Positions 44,621-53,534 of a stretch of DNA of 64,000 nucleotides are shown one piece after another. The stretch covers positions 1 to 64,000 of the forward strand of contig DAIUKO010000004.1 in NCBI GenBank assembly GCA_036848175.1, in the 5' to 3' direction. Under the pieces are notes generated by a model, which was not told where the DNA came from, did not search any database, and saw only the letters and a program-made list of their open reading frames with translations. The position numbers and the translations under genes are program-made. This stretch comes from QHWF01 sp036848175. GTDB taxonomy: Bacteria > Acidobacteriota > Vicinamibacteria > Vicinamibacterales > CAVVIG01. The stretch's first letter is position 1. Every line of letters starts with the position of its first letter.

Positions 44621-46525
44621 CTACGGCAACGGCGGTTCACGAACGATCAGTTTCGGCGTATGCGTGACCGTCGTTGCACCGTAGTTGCGAATTCGAACCT
44701 TATAGGTACCGGGCGCGGGCAACGCCACCGTCGCGGCTGCGACGCCAGCAATGCTGGGCGCTGAGGTCCCGACCAGCAAACCGGCCGCGTTGTAGATTTC
44801 CACGCCGATCTGGGCGAGCAGATCGTCGGCGGTCACCACGCCAATCAGCGCAAGCGACGTCGCCGACGTCGTCACCGGGAAATCGGCTGACTGCATCGGT
44901 CCTATCGCGGGCGCGTTGTCCACAACCTGCACGTTTTCACGAGCCGACGGACTGTCGTACGCATTCTCCAACCCGTCGTCGTCGTCATCGTCGGTTGCGC
45001 TGTCGTGCCAGCCGTTCGGATGACTGTTGTGGTCCCACCCGTCCTCCGCGTCGTCATCATCGCGCGGATGCTTTACTTTCTGCGGCTTCGGCAGTCGAAC
45101 GAAGCCTACGCGGTCGACAGCCACGACCTGATTCTGCGAATTGGTCGTCATGCTCGTGTTTGTCCCGACCGCATAGAAGAACGTCCCTTGCCCCTTTCCT
45201 CGATTAGCGGTGATGCCGAGCGGGCTGCTCGAGTCATTCATCGTGTCAATTTGCGCTTCGACGAACACATCGCCATCCGGATTGGTCGTGATGAAGCCCT
45301 GAACGACCTTCCCTTCCGGAGGAACTGCGCCTGAATCGACGACTGCTTGTTCCTTGAAGACGTCGACTGTAAAGGGCATCGGTTCCACTCGAGCAAGGAC
45401 CGGAGTGACCGGAACGTTGCCGCGTTTCGGGATGAGCATTCCGACCTTGTTGAGTCCCGTCGATGTGTATCCCACGACATCGTCATCGGGCGCGACGCCG
45501 AACGGGTCGTTCGCACCGCCGAGTGGAATCGCGTGACTGGCCATCCTGTTGCGGACGGGATCGAGGTTCACGAGATGACCGCTGCCCGTGACCACCCAAA
45601 CGATTCCCCATTTGTCGATGTTCAGTTGACGCGGCTCTGAGGCGCCAACGGCGTCGAGCGGCCAGCGCTTGATGTTCGTGCCGGTTGTCGAGATATTCAG
45701 CTCGGCGATGTTGTTGCCACAGTTGACGCCGGGAGCGGGCATGCAACCGTCGATACCCGGTTCCGAGTAATAGACTAAATACCGGTTGTTGGGATGCGCC
45801 GCGATGCCGGAGATGCACGGGGAACTAGCGGCAGCCGTCGGGCACACACCAACGCCGCCGCCCACGTTCCACCGCGTCACGGTGGCAGTGCCCGTTCCCG
45901 ATGCCGGCGCTGGTCCAGGTGTCAGCATCTGCACATAGCCGGCCGTGGGATCGCTGGGAGTCAGCACATTCGTCGTAAACACATTGTTCCAATCGTCGAC
46001 CGCCAGATCTGAGACAAGCGGGTTGTCGGTGGCATCGCGATCGACCCATCTGGTCCGCTCGCAGGTCGGCGTGGACCCCGAGCAGTTCTGAGTATCAATT
46101 CGCACCAGCGACGCGCTGGTGCGGACGAAGACGAATCGTCGATCGTGTGACGCTTTGATCTTCTTCAACCCGCCCGTCACGAATGCCGGCGGCGTCATGG
46201 AGTCGGACAGTTCCCATGATGTCCATTGCGCCGACCCTTTCATCAGCGACCGTGACGGATCGAGTCGAAATGCCCGCTGCGGCGCGCCGAGGCGGGTGAC
46301 GAACCACAGCCGATTGTTGTCTTCGCCCCGCGTGTCCACGACCATCGCACCGGGACTCGCGTCCGCCTCAGCTGGCAGGTCCCATTCGACGATGTGGACC
46401 ATGCGCGGCTGAACTGTCTGCGCATGCGCCAGCAGCGGGCTCAGCAGCACGCCTGCCGCCGTGCAAAGAATGATTTGCTTGACTGCTTTGCAGCTCTGCT
46501 CGTACGCCACGTTGCTCACGCTCAT
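44621..46525 (-). CDS. Secreted propeller-like protein with Asp-rich linker and PPC-like C-terminus
   Basis: 634-residue exported protein. The signal peptide (IILCTAAGVLLSPLLAHAQ) follows a short polar start. A region of about 430 residues has recurring blade-like motifs (NRLWFVTR, RLDPSRS, LAVDDWNNVFTTNV, LNIDKWGIVWVVTGSGHLVN), like the virginiamycin B lyase/SMP-30 type beta-propellers. It carries paired Cys (CSGSTPTC, CMPAPGVNC). Then comes a linker with DDDDAEDGWDHN and DDDDDDGLENAYD, like thrombospondin type-3 calcium loops. The end (about 540-634) is a PPC-like beta domain (PAPGTYKVRIRNYG). Enzyme activity cannot be assigned. Confidence 0.75.
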   Translation of the reverse strand: MSVSNVAYEQSCKAVKQIILCTAAGVLLSPLLAHAQTVQPRMVHIVEWDLPAEADASPGAMVVDTRGEDNNRLWFVTRLGAPQRAFRLDPSRSLMKGSAQWTSWELSDSMTPPAFVTGGLKKIKASHDRRFVFVRTSASLVRIDTQNCSGSTPTCERTRWVDRDATDNPLVSDLAVDDWNNVFTTNVLTPSDPTAGYVQMLTPGPAPASGTGTATVTRWNVGGGVGVCPTAAASSPCISGIAAHPNNRYLVYYSEPGIDGCMPAPGVNCGNNIAELNISTTGTNIKRWPLDAVGASEPRQLNIDKWGIVWVVTGSGHLVNLDPVRNRMASHAIPLGGANDPFGVAPDDDVVGYTSTGLNKVGMLIPKRGNVPVTPVLARVEPMPFTVDVFKEQAVVDSGAVPPEGKVVQGFITTNPDGDVFVEAQIDTMNDSSSPLGITANRGKGQGTFFYAVGTNTSMTTNSQNQVVAVDRVGFVRLPKPQKVKHPRDDDDAEDGWDHNSHPNGWHDSATDDDDDDGLENAYDSPSARENVQVVDNAPAIGPMQSADFPVTTSATSLALIGVVTADDLLAQIGVEIYNAAGLLVGTSAPSIAGVAAATVALPAPGTYKVRIRNYGATTVTHTPKLIVREPPLP

Positions 46526-47053
46526 TGCCGATTGACTCCCTCGACGCCACGTCGAAAGTTGTGTCTAATGATCCAAGCTGTCGCTCGTTCAGCAACGGAC
46601 GTACCGAGCCCTGACCCATCAAAGCAATGCGTAGGACTATGGTGCGATTGAACTTACGTGATCGCTCAAGCATCGATCAGCTCAGCAGGACGGTTGAGTA
46701 GTTGATAGACGCATTGTCGGCTGCGCGTTTCTCACGATGGGTAGCGTCTGAAATATGGCCACTCCGAGGTGGCCCAACCGGGCCAGCTCTCGCGCACCAT
46801 CGCGCCTGAGGGGTTCGAACGTTATGCTTGAGCGTGGAAGTACGAGTGCAATCGGGCGGCGGCTTGGAATGTGGCGCCGTACGCGCCCGCTGACGACCTG
46901 CGCGTAGCGTCAACGGAGGTCCACAACCTTCTTCTAAGCACCAATCTTTGTCCTCAACATCATCCGAGCGTCGCACCAACTGATCGCTGGATCTCCAAGA
47001 CGCGCGTTCAAGGAGTCGGCAATCGTCTTGAAAGAGGTGTGTGCCCGGAATTG
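46526..47053. other. Intergenic region between divergent genes, no gene seen
   Basis: About 530 bases. It includes an inverted repeat GGCCAC-N5-GTGGCC near 46758-46774 followed by a GGGCC-rich stretch, and the start regions of the secreted minus-strand gene and the PilZ gene. The open frames here have codon use unlike the neighbours and no recognised domain. A weak sigma-54-like match lies at 46835-46850 (see rejected list). Confidence 0.4.
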
Positions 47054-47422
47054 ATGGAATCGGATCCTACGAACCCTGCCTCCACGCGCGCGCCGCGCTA
47101 CCGTCTCCGAATCCCGTTGAGGTACCGCCCGTCAGGCGATCACCAGTGGCGCGACGGCGACACCGAGAACATCAGCCGCTCGGGCGTGTTGTTTCGCACT
47201 GATCACCTGATGCCGCCTCAGACACCGATTGAAATGCTGCTCGCGTTGCCTGCGGAGGTAGGAGGCAGCGACGAGTCCGCGACGGTCATCTGTCGCGGCC
47301 GCATCGTTCGTACCGAATCCGCCGCCGGGAATGACCACGGTGACGGCCGAGCGGCGGTGGCGGCGACGATCGCCGGCTACCGCCTGGCGCATTCGCAGGG
47401 CAACGATCCGCGCCGTATTTGA
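47054..47422 (+). CDS. PilZ domain protein
   Basis: 122-residue protein with a PilZ domain: APRYRLRIPLRYRPSG, DTENISRSGVLFRTD, then LLALPAEV and VICRGRIVRTE. PilZ domains bind c-di-GMP through an RxxxR and a D/NxSxxG motif. NISRSG is present, and an Arg pair (RYRLR) stands upstream, but the spacing is not ideal, so c-di-GMP binding is likely but not certain. Start ATG 47054 is chosen; upstream in-frame codons are not family-like. It lies 16 bases before the first sigma-54 activator gene, which suggests a link between c-di-GMP and exopolysaccharide control (inference). Confidence 0.8.
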   Translation: MESDPTNPASTRAPRYRLRIPLRYRPSGDHQWRDGDTENISRSGVLFRTDHLMPPQTPIEMLLALPAEVGGSDESATVICRGRIVRTESAAGNDHGDGRAAVAATIAGYRLAHSQGNDPRRI

Positions 47423-47438
47423 CTATGACTGTTGAGAT

Positions 47439-48557
47439 ATGCCTCTCGTGAAGCAAGGCGGCGAGGCTCTCGTCGGCATCGGGACGGCGATTCGCGCGAT
47501 CGAGGCGGAAATCGAGTACGCCGCGCGGTCGGACGCGAAAGTGCTGATCACCGGAGAGAGCGGCGTCGGCAAAGAGGTGATCGCCCGCCTCGTCCACCAG
47601 CGCAGCGGCCGCGCGCACACACCCCTCGTCACGATCAATTGCGCCGGCATCCCCGATTCGCTGCTCGAGTCGGCGTTGTTCGGCCACGTCAAAGGCAGCT
47701 TCACCGGCGCGTACCGCGATCGGCTCGGCCTGCTCGAGATGGCGCACCAGGGCACGATCTTCCTCGATGAGATCGGCGAGATGAGCCTGCGCATGCAGGC
47801 GCTGCTGCTCCGCTTCATGGAGAACGGCGAAATCCAGCGCGTTGGCGCCGACCGCGTGCAGTCGCGCGTCGACGTGCGCGTCATCGCCGCAACCAATCGT
47901 GACCTGCTCGTGCGAATCGGGTCGAAGGATTTCCGTGAGGATCTGTATTACCGGCTCAACGTGATTCACATCACGATTCCGCCGCTGCGCGGCCGGCGCG
48001 AGGACATTCCGGTCTTCCTCGATTATTTCCTGCGCTCGTACGCCGAACGCCACGGCGTGCGCTCGCCCGAGTTGTCGCCTGACGCGCTCGCGCACCTGGT
48101 CGCCTATGACTGGCCCGGCAACGTGCGTGAGTTGAAGAATGTCGCGGAGCGGCTGATCGTCCGTGGCAAAAGCGGATTGATCACGCTCACCGATCTGCCG
48201 GCCGAGATCCAGCAGTGGGGGCGTCAAATCTCCGCGCCCCCGCCACCCGCCAGCACCTCCGTCGTGAACGACCTGTACGACCGGCTCGTCACCAACCGAG
48301 AGTCGTTCTGGTCGGTCGTCTATCCCTCGTTCATGGCGCGCGATCTCACCCGCGCCGACTTGCGTGCGCTGCTCCGCCGTGGCCTGCAGCAGACGGGCGG
48401 CAACTACAAAGTGCTCGTGCAGTTGTTCAACATGCCGCCCACCGACTACAAGCGCTTCCTGAATTTTCTGCGCAAGCACGAATGCCACGTCCCCTTTCAA
48501 CGGTTCAGAACGGCGCGCCCTTTTTCTGAAGCCCGCGAGACTAGTGAAGACGTGTGA
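47439..48557 (+). CDS. Sigma-54 activator without sensory domain (copy 1)
   Basis: 372-residue AAA+ bacterial enhancer-binding protein. It begins almost directly with the AAA+ domain: Walker A GESGVGKE, the sigma-54-contact loop as GSFTGA (usual GAFTGA), Walker B FLDEIGEMS, sensor 1 ATNRDL and the R-finger region FREDLYYRLN. WPGNVREL marks the lid. The C-terminus has no normal Fis helix-turn-helix but a conserved tail: DLYDRLVTNRESFW, then GGNYKVLVQLFNMPP and DYKRFLNFLRKHEC. This looks like a diverged Fis-type HTH. A second copy lies at 48930. With neither receiver nor GAF domain, activity must be controlled by expression or by another protein. It heads the exopolysaccharide locus. Confidence 0.92.
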   Translation: MPLVKQGGEALVGIGTAIRAIEAEIEYAARSDAKVLITGESGVGKEVIARLVHQRSGRAHTPLVTINCAGIPDSLLESALFGHVKGSFTGAYRDRLGLLEMAHQGTIFLDEIGEMSLRMQALLLRFMENGEIQRVGADRVQSRVDVRVIAATNRDLLVRIGSKDFREDLYYRLNVIHITIPPLRGRREDIPVFLDYFLRSYAERHGVRSPELSPDALAHLVAYDWPGNVRELKNVAERLIVRGKSGLITLTDLPAEIQQWGRQISAPPPPASTSVVNDLYDRLVTNRESFWSVVYPSFMARDLTRADLRALLRRGLQQTGGNYKVLVQLFNMPPTDYKRFLNFLRKHECHVPFQRFRTARPFSEARETSEDV

Positions 48558-48929
48558 AGTCTGACGCGTCGCTGGGCAAGGTCTTTGCCGGTCCCTCGGC
48601 ACGTTGGCCTCGGCTAGGGCAACGGCGGTCCGACAAAAGTCTTACGAGGCCGGACCATCACGCGTGCGGGATATCTTTGGTGAGGCAGACTTTTCTCTTC
48701 TACTTCCGCCCATCAACGGTGCACCGATCGCACGCGGAAGTACTCGGACGACCTCGATGAGACCCGTAGCCCCTCCAACTACAACGGCTTAGCCGCAAAA
48801 GTCGCCCTCCACCTCGTCTGGCCAGTCGCTTGCACTAAAGGGCCACGAATCAAGAAAAGCTCGATAAAGCGCGGTTGGTCGCCTCCCCGCGTGGGCGGCG
48901 TCTCACTGCTCCTGTCGCTCCGAGGACCT
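48558..48929. other. Intergenic region between the paired activators
   Basis: 372 bases with no supportable gene. It contains the sigma-54 element at 48819-48834 and a ribosome site (CGAGGACC) before the ATG at 48930. An in-frame GTG at 48891 is less likely as a start. Confidence 0.6.
48819..48834 (+). promoter_or_regulatory. Sigma-54 promoter of activator copy 2 / exopolysaccharide genes
   Basis: TGGCCAGTCGCTTGCA matches TGGC-N7-TTGCA at exact spacing with the preferred flanking C and A. It lies 96 bases before the ATG at 48930, with transcription expected near 48846. It could be driven by activator copy 1. Confidence 0.65.
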
Positions 48930-50021
48930 ATGACGCGTAATGGATCCGCAGAACTGATTGGTGCCAGTCGACAATTTTTGGCACTCACGCAGGAGATCGA
49001 CCGGGTGGCGCGCTCTGACGCCAAAGTGCTGATTACCGGCGAGAGCGGGGTCGGCAAGGAACTGGTGGCCCGAGCCGTCCACACGCGGAGCACGCGTGCG
49101 CATCGCGTGTTCGTGCCCGTGAACTGCGCCGGACTCCCCGAAACGCTCCTCGAATCGGAGCTGTTCGGACACGTCAAGGGCAGCTTCACCGGCGCCTACC
49201 GCGACAAACCGGGCAAGCTCGAGATCGCGGACTCGGGCACGGTATTTCTCGACGAAATCGGCGAGATGACGCTGCGCATGCAGGGACTGCTGCTGCGGTT
49301 CCTCGAGACCGGCGAGCTGCAGAAGGTCGGCTCGGATGCATCGGGCGGCCGCGTCAACGTCCGAGTCGTCGCCGCCACGAACCGCGATCTGCGCGAGCTG
49401 ATTACGCTCGGCCAGTTCCGGGAGGACTTGTTCTACCGCCTGAATGTCATCCACCTCGTCGTGCCGCCGCTGCGCGAGCGCAAGGAAGACATTCCAGCCA
49501 TGATCTCGCACTCGCTGAAATCGTTCTCGAACCGCGGCGACTATACGGTCCGCTCGATCGACGCCGAGGCGATGGCGGCGCTGAATGAATACCGCTGGCC
49601 GGGCAACGTCCGCGAGCTGGAGAACGTGATCGAACGGCTCGTCGTCACCTGCCGCAAAGAGGAAGCGACGCTCGACGATCTGCCGCACGAGATCCGCAGC
49701 CGCCACGAGGGCACCACTCGGCCGCGGCGCGAACGGCGCCGCACGATTGCCGACGATCTCTACAAGCGCCTGGTCGAGGATCGCGAATCGTTCTGGACCG
49801 CGGTGTATCCGCTCTACATGCAGCGCGAGATCACGCGCTCCAACGTCCGGGACCTGGTCGGCAAAGGCCTGCAGGAAGCACGGGGGAACTACAAGATCGT
49901 GGCGCAGCTGTTCAACCTGGAGTCGCGCGACTACAAGAAGTTTCTCAACTTCCTGCGCAAGCACGAATGTCAGCTTCCCTTTCGCGAATACCGCGAAGGG
50001 CACACACAGCAGGCGTCATGA
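48930..50021 (+). CDS. Sigma-54 activator without sensory domain (copy 2)
   Basis: 363-residue paralogue of the gene at 47439: Walker A GESGVGKE, GSFTGA loop, FLDEIGEMTLRMQ, AATNRDL and FREDLFYRLN. WPGNVRELENVIERL marks the lid. A basic linker (RPRRERRRTIADDLY) is followed by the same C-terminal domain (RESFWTAVYPLYMQREI, GNYKIVAQLFNLE, DYKKFLNFLRKHEC). ATG 48930 is chosen for its ribosome site; a GTG at 48891 is the alternative. Its own upstream region has a good sigma-54 element, suggesting a cascade. The export-protein gene overlaps its stop by four bases (ATGA). Confidence 0.92.
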   Translation: MTRNGSAELIGASRQFLALTQEIDRVARSDAKVLITGESGVGKELVARAVHTRSTRAHRVFVPVNCAGLPETLLESELFGHVKGSFTGAYRDKPGKLEIADSGTVFLDEIGEMTLRMQGLLLRFLETGELQKVGSDASGGRVNVRVVAATNRDLRELITLGQFREDLFYRLNVIHLVVPPLRERKEDIPAMISHSLKSFSNRGDYTVRSIDAEAMAALNEYRWPGNVRELENVIERLVVTCRKEEATLDDLPHEIRSRHEGTTRPRRERRRTIADDLYKRLVEDRESFWTAVYPLYMQREITRSNVRDLVGKGLQEARGNYKIVAQLFNLESRDYKKFLNFLRKHECQLPFREYREGHTQQAS

Positions 50022-50659
50022 AGACACATACGTTCGCGTTCGTACTCGTCGCCGCGGCGCTGGCCGTCGCCGGCGAACGGCCGGCGTCCGCCCAGGATCG
50101 CAAGGCCGCCGCTCAGGATCATCGGACCGCGGCCGCCGATCCGGCGGTTCGCCGCACCGTGGATCCCGGGGCCAACTACGTCATCGGTCCCGACGACGTG
50201 CTGTCGATCGTGTTCTGGCGTGACAAGGACATGTCCTGCGAGGCCTGCGTCGTGCGGCCCGACGGCAAGATTTCGCTGCCGCTGATGAACGACGTCCAGG
50301 CCGGCGGCCTCAAGCCGAGCGAGCTCAGCGCCGCAGTCAGCGCGATGGCCCGCCAGTACGTCGAGGACCCGAACGTCACGGTCGTGGTCAAGGAAATCAA
50401 GAGCCGGAAGGTCTTCATCACCGGGATGGTCGAGAAGCCGGGGCCGTACCCCTTGAACGGACCGACGACCGTCATGCAGTTGATTTCGCTGGCGGGCGGG
50501 CTGAAGGAGTTCACCGACGGCAAGAAGATCCTGATCATGCGCACCGACAAGAACGGACGGCAGACGGCGCAGCTCTTCAACTACCAGAAAGTTCTCGGCG
50601 GCAAGAACCTCGAACAGAACATCGAGCTTCAGCCGGGCGATACAGTCGTCGTTCCGTAG
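50018..50659 (+). CDS. Polysaccharide export protein (Wza/GfcE-like)
   Basis: 213-residue periplasmic/outer-membrane export protein with a signal peptide (TFAFVLVAAALAVAGERPASA). A polysaccharide export sensor domain follows (YVIGPDDVLSIVFWRDKDM, RPDGKISLPLMNDVQAGGL), then an SLBB-type domain (RKVFITGMVEKPGPYPL, TTVMQLISLAGGLKEF) and a final LQPGDTVVVP. No lipobox Cys is seen. Homologues form the export channel for capsular or exopolysaccharides. First structural gene of the locus, coupled to the activator. Confidence 0.9.
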   Translation: MKTHTFAFVLVAAALAVAGERPASAQDRKAAAQDHRTAAADPAVRRTVDPGANYVIGPDDVLSIVFWRDKDMSCEACVVRPDGKISLPLMNDVQAGGLKPSELSAAVSAMARQYVEDPNVTVVVKEIKSRKVFITGMVEKPGPYPLNGPTTVMQLISLAGGLKEFTDGKKILIMRTDKNGRQTAQLFNYQKVLGGKNLEQNIELQPGDTVVVP

Positions 50660-50667
50660 GCGCCGTC

Positions 50668-51930
50668 ATGAAGCGCTTGATGTTCGTGACGTTCGCGTGC
50701 GCGGTCGCGACGGCTGCGTCTGCGCAGACGCCGGCGGCTCCGCCCGCCGCGCAGCCGACGGCCGGTCAGTCGCACCGTGAGCCGCCGCAGACGATGATGC
50801 TGACGCTCGGGTTCTCCGGCGCGGGCGCCGGCGACTCGGAAGGGCTCGCTCCGGAAGCGGCGGCGCTGACCGGCGTGCATACCGACACCGACGCGCTGCT
50901 CGCGTATCAGCGCCATTTCCGCAAAGCCACGCTCGGCTTCAGCGGACGAACCGTCGTCCGCTACGACGCGAGGTCGGAGGACCTCACGCCGATGCGTGAG
51001 CAGGGCACGATTGGATTCTCCACCGGCGGGACCAACCGTCAGATTCGCGCCAGTCAGAGCGTCGGCTTCTCGCCCTACTATCAGTTCGGCGCGATGCCCA
51101 ACGGATCGCCATCCGAGCTGGACGAGACTGCGCTGGCGCACGGCGACTTCGCCAATTCGGGCGTGTCGGCGCTGACCCTGTCGACCGATGCGGCGATGAC
51201 CCAGGCGATCGGCCGCCGGACGTCGCTGGCGCTGTCGTACTACTCGCAGCGGACGACATTCGACCAGTCCAATCTCGATCAGATGTCGCTGATCGGCTCC
51301 GCGTCGCTCAGCCATCGCCTGTCACGGTACCTGTCGCTGCGGACCGGCTACGGCCTGAGGAGCGCGCGCTATCCGTCCGCGAATACCGAGACGGTTCGCA
51401 TGCACGCGCTCGACCTCGGTCTCGACTACGCGCGTGCCCTGTCGCTCACGCGTCGAACGACGCTCAGCTTCAGGTCCGGTTCTGTCGCCACGAAGGTGGC
51501 CGACGGGATGGCGTACGTCATCACCGGCGATGCGGCGCTGACGCGGATGATCGGCCGCACCTGGAACGTTCGTCTCGGCGTGAAGCGCGATGTGAATCTG
51601 CTGGAAGGGTTCACCGAACCTGTGCTCTCCAACGTCCTCACGACTGGCATCGGCGGCGGACTGAACCGGCGCATGTCGGTGTCCTCGTCGGTCACCGTCT
51701 CATCGGGGACCGTCGGCGTCGCCAACCAAACGGGCAGCAACTATTGGAATTGGACGGCGGGTGGTGCGTGGCGGCTGACGCTCAGCCGCCGATCGGCGCT
51801 CGACGCAGGGTACTTCTACTACGGGCACCGCTTCGAGGACGGCGTGGTGCTGCCGCCTGGTGTGTTGAACCAGCAGATTCGGCAGGGTCTCCGCGTCGGC
51901 CTGACGTGGCTCATCCCCGTGATGCAGTGA
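50668..51930 (+). CDS. Outer-membrane beta-barrel protein of the EPS locus
   Basis: 420-residue exported protein: signal peptide (LMFVTFACAVATAASAQ), Pro/Ala-rich linker, then alternating polar/aromatic strands through to a C-terminal barrel strand ending in a Gln (GLRVGLTWLIPVMQ). Strand-like examples are RKATLGFSGRTVVRYDA and RTSLALSYYSQRTTFDQS. Similar barrels sit next to XrtA-type EPS genes and may be the outer-membrane route for the polymer (inference). It starts eight bases after the export-protein stop. Confidence 0.8.
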   Translation: MKRLMFVTFACAVATAASAQTPAAPPAAQPTAGQSHREPPQTMMLTLGFSGAGAGDSEGLAPEAAALTGVHTDTDALLAYQRHFRKATLGFSGRTVVRYDARSEDLTPMREQGTIGFSTGGTNRQIRASQSVGFSPYYQFGAMPNGSPSELDETALAHGDFANSGVSALTLSTDAAMTQAIGRRTSLALSYYSQRTTFDQSNLDQMSLIGSASLSHRLSRYLSLRTGYGLRSARYPSANTETVRMHALDLGLDYARALSLTRRTTLSFRSGSVATKVADGMAYVITGDAALTRMIGRTWNVRLGVKRDVNLLEGFTEPVLSNVLTTGIGGGLNRRMSVSSSVTVSSGTVGVANQTGSNYWNWTAGGAWRLTLSRRSALDAGYFYYGHRFEDGVVLPPGVLNQQIRQGLRVGLTWLIPVMQ

Positions 51931-51943
51931 GAGAGGCACACTC

Positions 51944-53518
51944 GTGATCCCCGGCAAGACGTACACCCCGGAAGACTTTCTCGACATCGCGCGGCGGCGG
52001 AAGTGGTTGATCATCGTGCCGTTCGTCCTCGTCGCCACCGCCACCGCCATTCAGTCGAGGCTCACGCCGAACTTGTACCGCTCGGAGACCGTGATCCTGG
52101 TCGTGCCGCAGCGGATTGACGAACGCATCGTCCGCTCGATTGTGCCCGGCCGCATCGAGGACCGGCTGCAGTCGATCGCACAACAGATCCTCAGCCGTAC
52201 GTATCTCGAGCGCGTCATCCTCGACTTCGACCTCTACGCCGAAGCGCGCAAAACCGCCGGCGTCATGGAGAACATCGTCGATCGGATGCGGCAGAACGAC
52301 ATCAAGGTCGAGCCGGTGAAGGGCGACGCGTTCCGGATCGCGTTCGTGTCGGGCGATCCGCACACGGCGATGCAGGTCACCGACCGTCTCGCCGCGCTGT
52401 TCATCGAAGCGAACCGCCACGATCGTGAAGTGCTGGCCGACGGCACCAATCAGTTCCTCGAGAGCCAGCTCGAAGACGCGCGGCGCCGGCTCGCCGAGCA
52501 CGAGAAGAAAGTCGAGGAGTACCGGCAGCGCTATTCGGGCCAGCTGCCGACACAGGTCGAGTCGAACCTGCAGGTCATTCAGAACACGCAGCTGCAGGTG
52601 CAGAATCTCGTCGAATCGCTCGACCGGGACCGCGACCGCCGTTTGATCCTGCAGCGATCGATGGCCGACTTGTCGACGCCCGAGGTCATTACCGAGACCG
52701 CTGCCGCATCGCCGCCAGCGTCTGGTGAGAGTCCGGTCGACGAACTCGGCGAAGCGCGCCGCAAGCTGGCGGAGCTGCAGTCGCGGCTCACCGAGGCGCA
52801 TCCCGATGTCATCCGCGCCAAACGGACCGTGCGCGAGCTCGAAACGAAGGCGGCGGCCGAGGCCGCGGCGATGCCGAAAACGACGGACGTGCCCGCGGCA
52901 CCGGTCGCCCACGTCAGCGCTGCCGAGGCGACCCGGCTCGCGAAGCTGCGGAACCTGCAGTCGGAGATGGCCAATCTCGATCGCCAGATCGCGCAGAAGG
53001 AAGCCGAAGAGCACCGCCTGCGCGGAGTGATCACGGGTTATCAGGCGCGCATCGAAGCGGCGCCGGCACGCGAGTCGGAGCTCATCGAGCTCACGCGCGA
53101 CTACACGACCCTGCAGTCCGTGTACACGAGCCTGTTGGGCAAGCGGGAAGACTCGAAGGTCGCCGCCAACCTGGAAAAGCGGCAGGCCGGCGAACAGTTC
53201 CGGATCCTCGATCCCGCGCGCGTGCCAGAGCAGCCGTTCAGTCCCAATCGCCTGCGCATGAACCTCATGGGCGCCATGGCGGGTCTCGTCCTCGGCCTCG
53301 GCTTCGCCGGACTCCTGGAGTACCGCGACACCAGCCTGCGCACCGACGACGACGTCGTGACGTCGATTGGCCTTCCGGTCCTGGCGATGATTCCGATGAT
53401 GGTGACGAGTGCCGAGGAGCGGCGGCGAATTCGTACGCGCTGGATGATGGTGTTCACCGCTGCGGCGACCGTGGTGCTGGTCACCGCGGCAATCCTGTGG
53501 AAAGTCGCGGCGCACTGA
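51944..53518 (+). CDS. Polysaccharide chain-length determinant (Wzz/GumC-like, XrtA type)
   Basis: 524-residue inner-membrane co-polymerase. An N-terminal cytosolic start (TYTPEDFLDIARRRKW) leads to helix LIIVPFVLVATATAI. The periplasmic coiled-coil region (about 170-400) is rich in Glu/Arg/Leu, with EHEKKVEEYRQRYSGQLPTQ. The C-terminal helix pair has the family motif RVPEQPFSPNRLRM, then GAMAGLVLGLGFAGLLEYRD. A second membrane helix (AAATVVLVTAAILWKV) lies near the C-terminus. It lacks the fused tyrosine-kinase domain, which is encoded separately (54448). GTG 51944 is the start. Confidence 0.9.
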   Translation: MIPGKTYTPEDFLDIARRRKWLIIVPFVLVATATAIQSRLTPNLYRSETVILVVPQRIDERIVRSIVPGRIEDRLQSIAQQILSRTYLERVILDFDLYAEARKTAGVMENIVDRMRQNDIKVEPVKGDAFRIAFVSGDPHTAMQVTDRLAALFIEANRHDREVLADGTNQFLESQLEDARRRLAEHEKKVEEYRQRYSGQLPTQVESNLQVIQNTQLQVQNLVESLDRDRDRRLILQRSMADLSTPEVITETAAASPPASGESPVDELGEARRKLAELQSRLTEAHPDVIRAKRTVRELETKAAAEAAAMPKTTDVPAAPVAHVSAAEATRLAKLRNLQSEMANLDRQIAQKEAEEHRLRGVITGYQARIEAAPARESELIELTRDYTTLQSVYTSLLGKREDSKVAANLEKRQAGEQFRILDPARVPEQPFSPNRLRMNLMGAMAGLVLGLGFAGLLEYRDTSLRTDDDVVTSIGLPVLAMIPMMVTSAEERRRIRTRWMMVFTAAATVVLVTAAILWKVAAH

Positions 53519-53534
53519 GCGCAGGTGGAGACCA

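Noticed and set aside
46806..46822. GGGGTTCGAACG, like a tRNA T-arm
   Set aside because: No acceptor stem, D-arm or anticodon arm can be folded around it.
46835..46850. TGGAAGTACGAGTGCA, possible sigma-54 element before the PilZ gene
   Set aside because: Correct GG/GC spacing but the -24 reads TGGAA and the -12 GTGC, and the distance to the ATG is over 200 bases; too weak to list.
46677..46979. Open frame of 100 codons on the minus strand between divergent genes
   Set aside because: No domain, no ribosome site and amino-acid content unlike real proteins here. Its GGTGGCCC-rich DNA recalls insertion-sequence ends, but no transposase or terminal repeat pair is visible.
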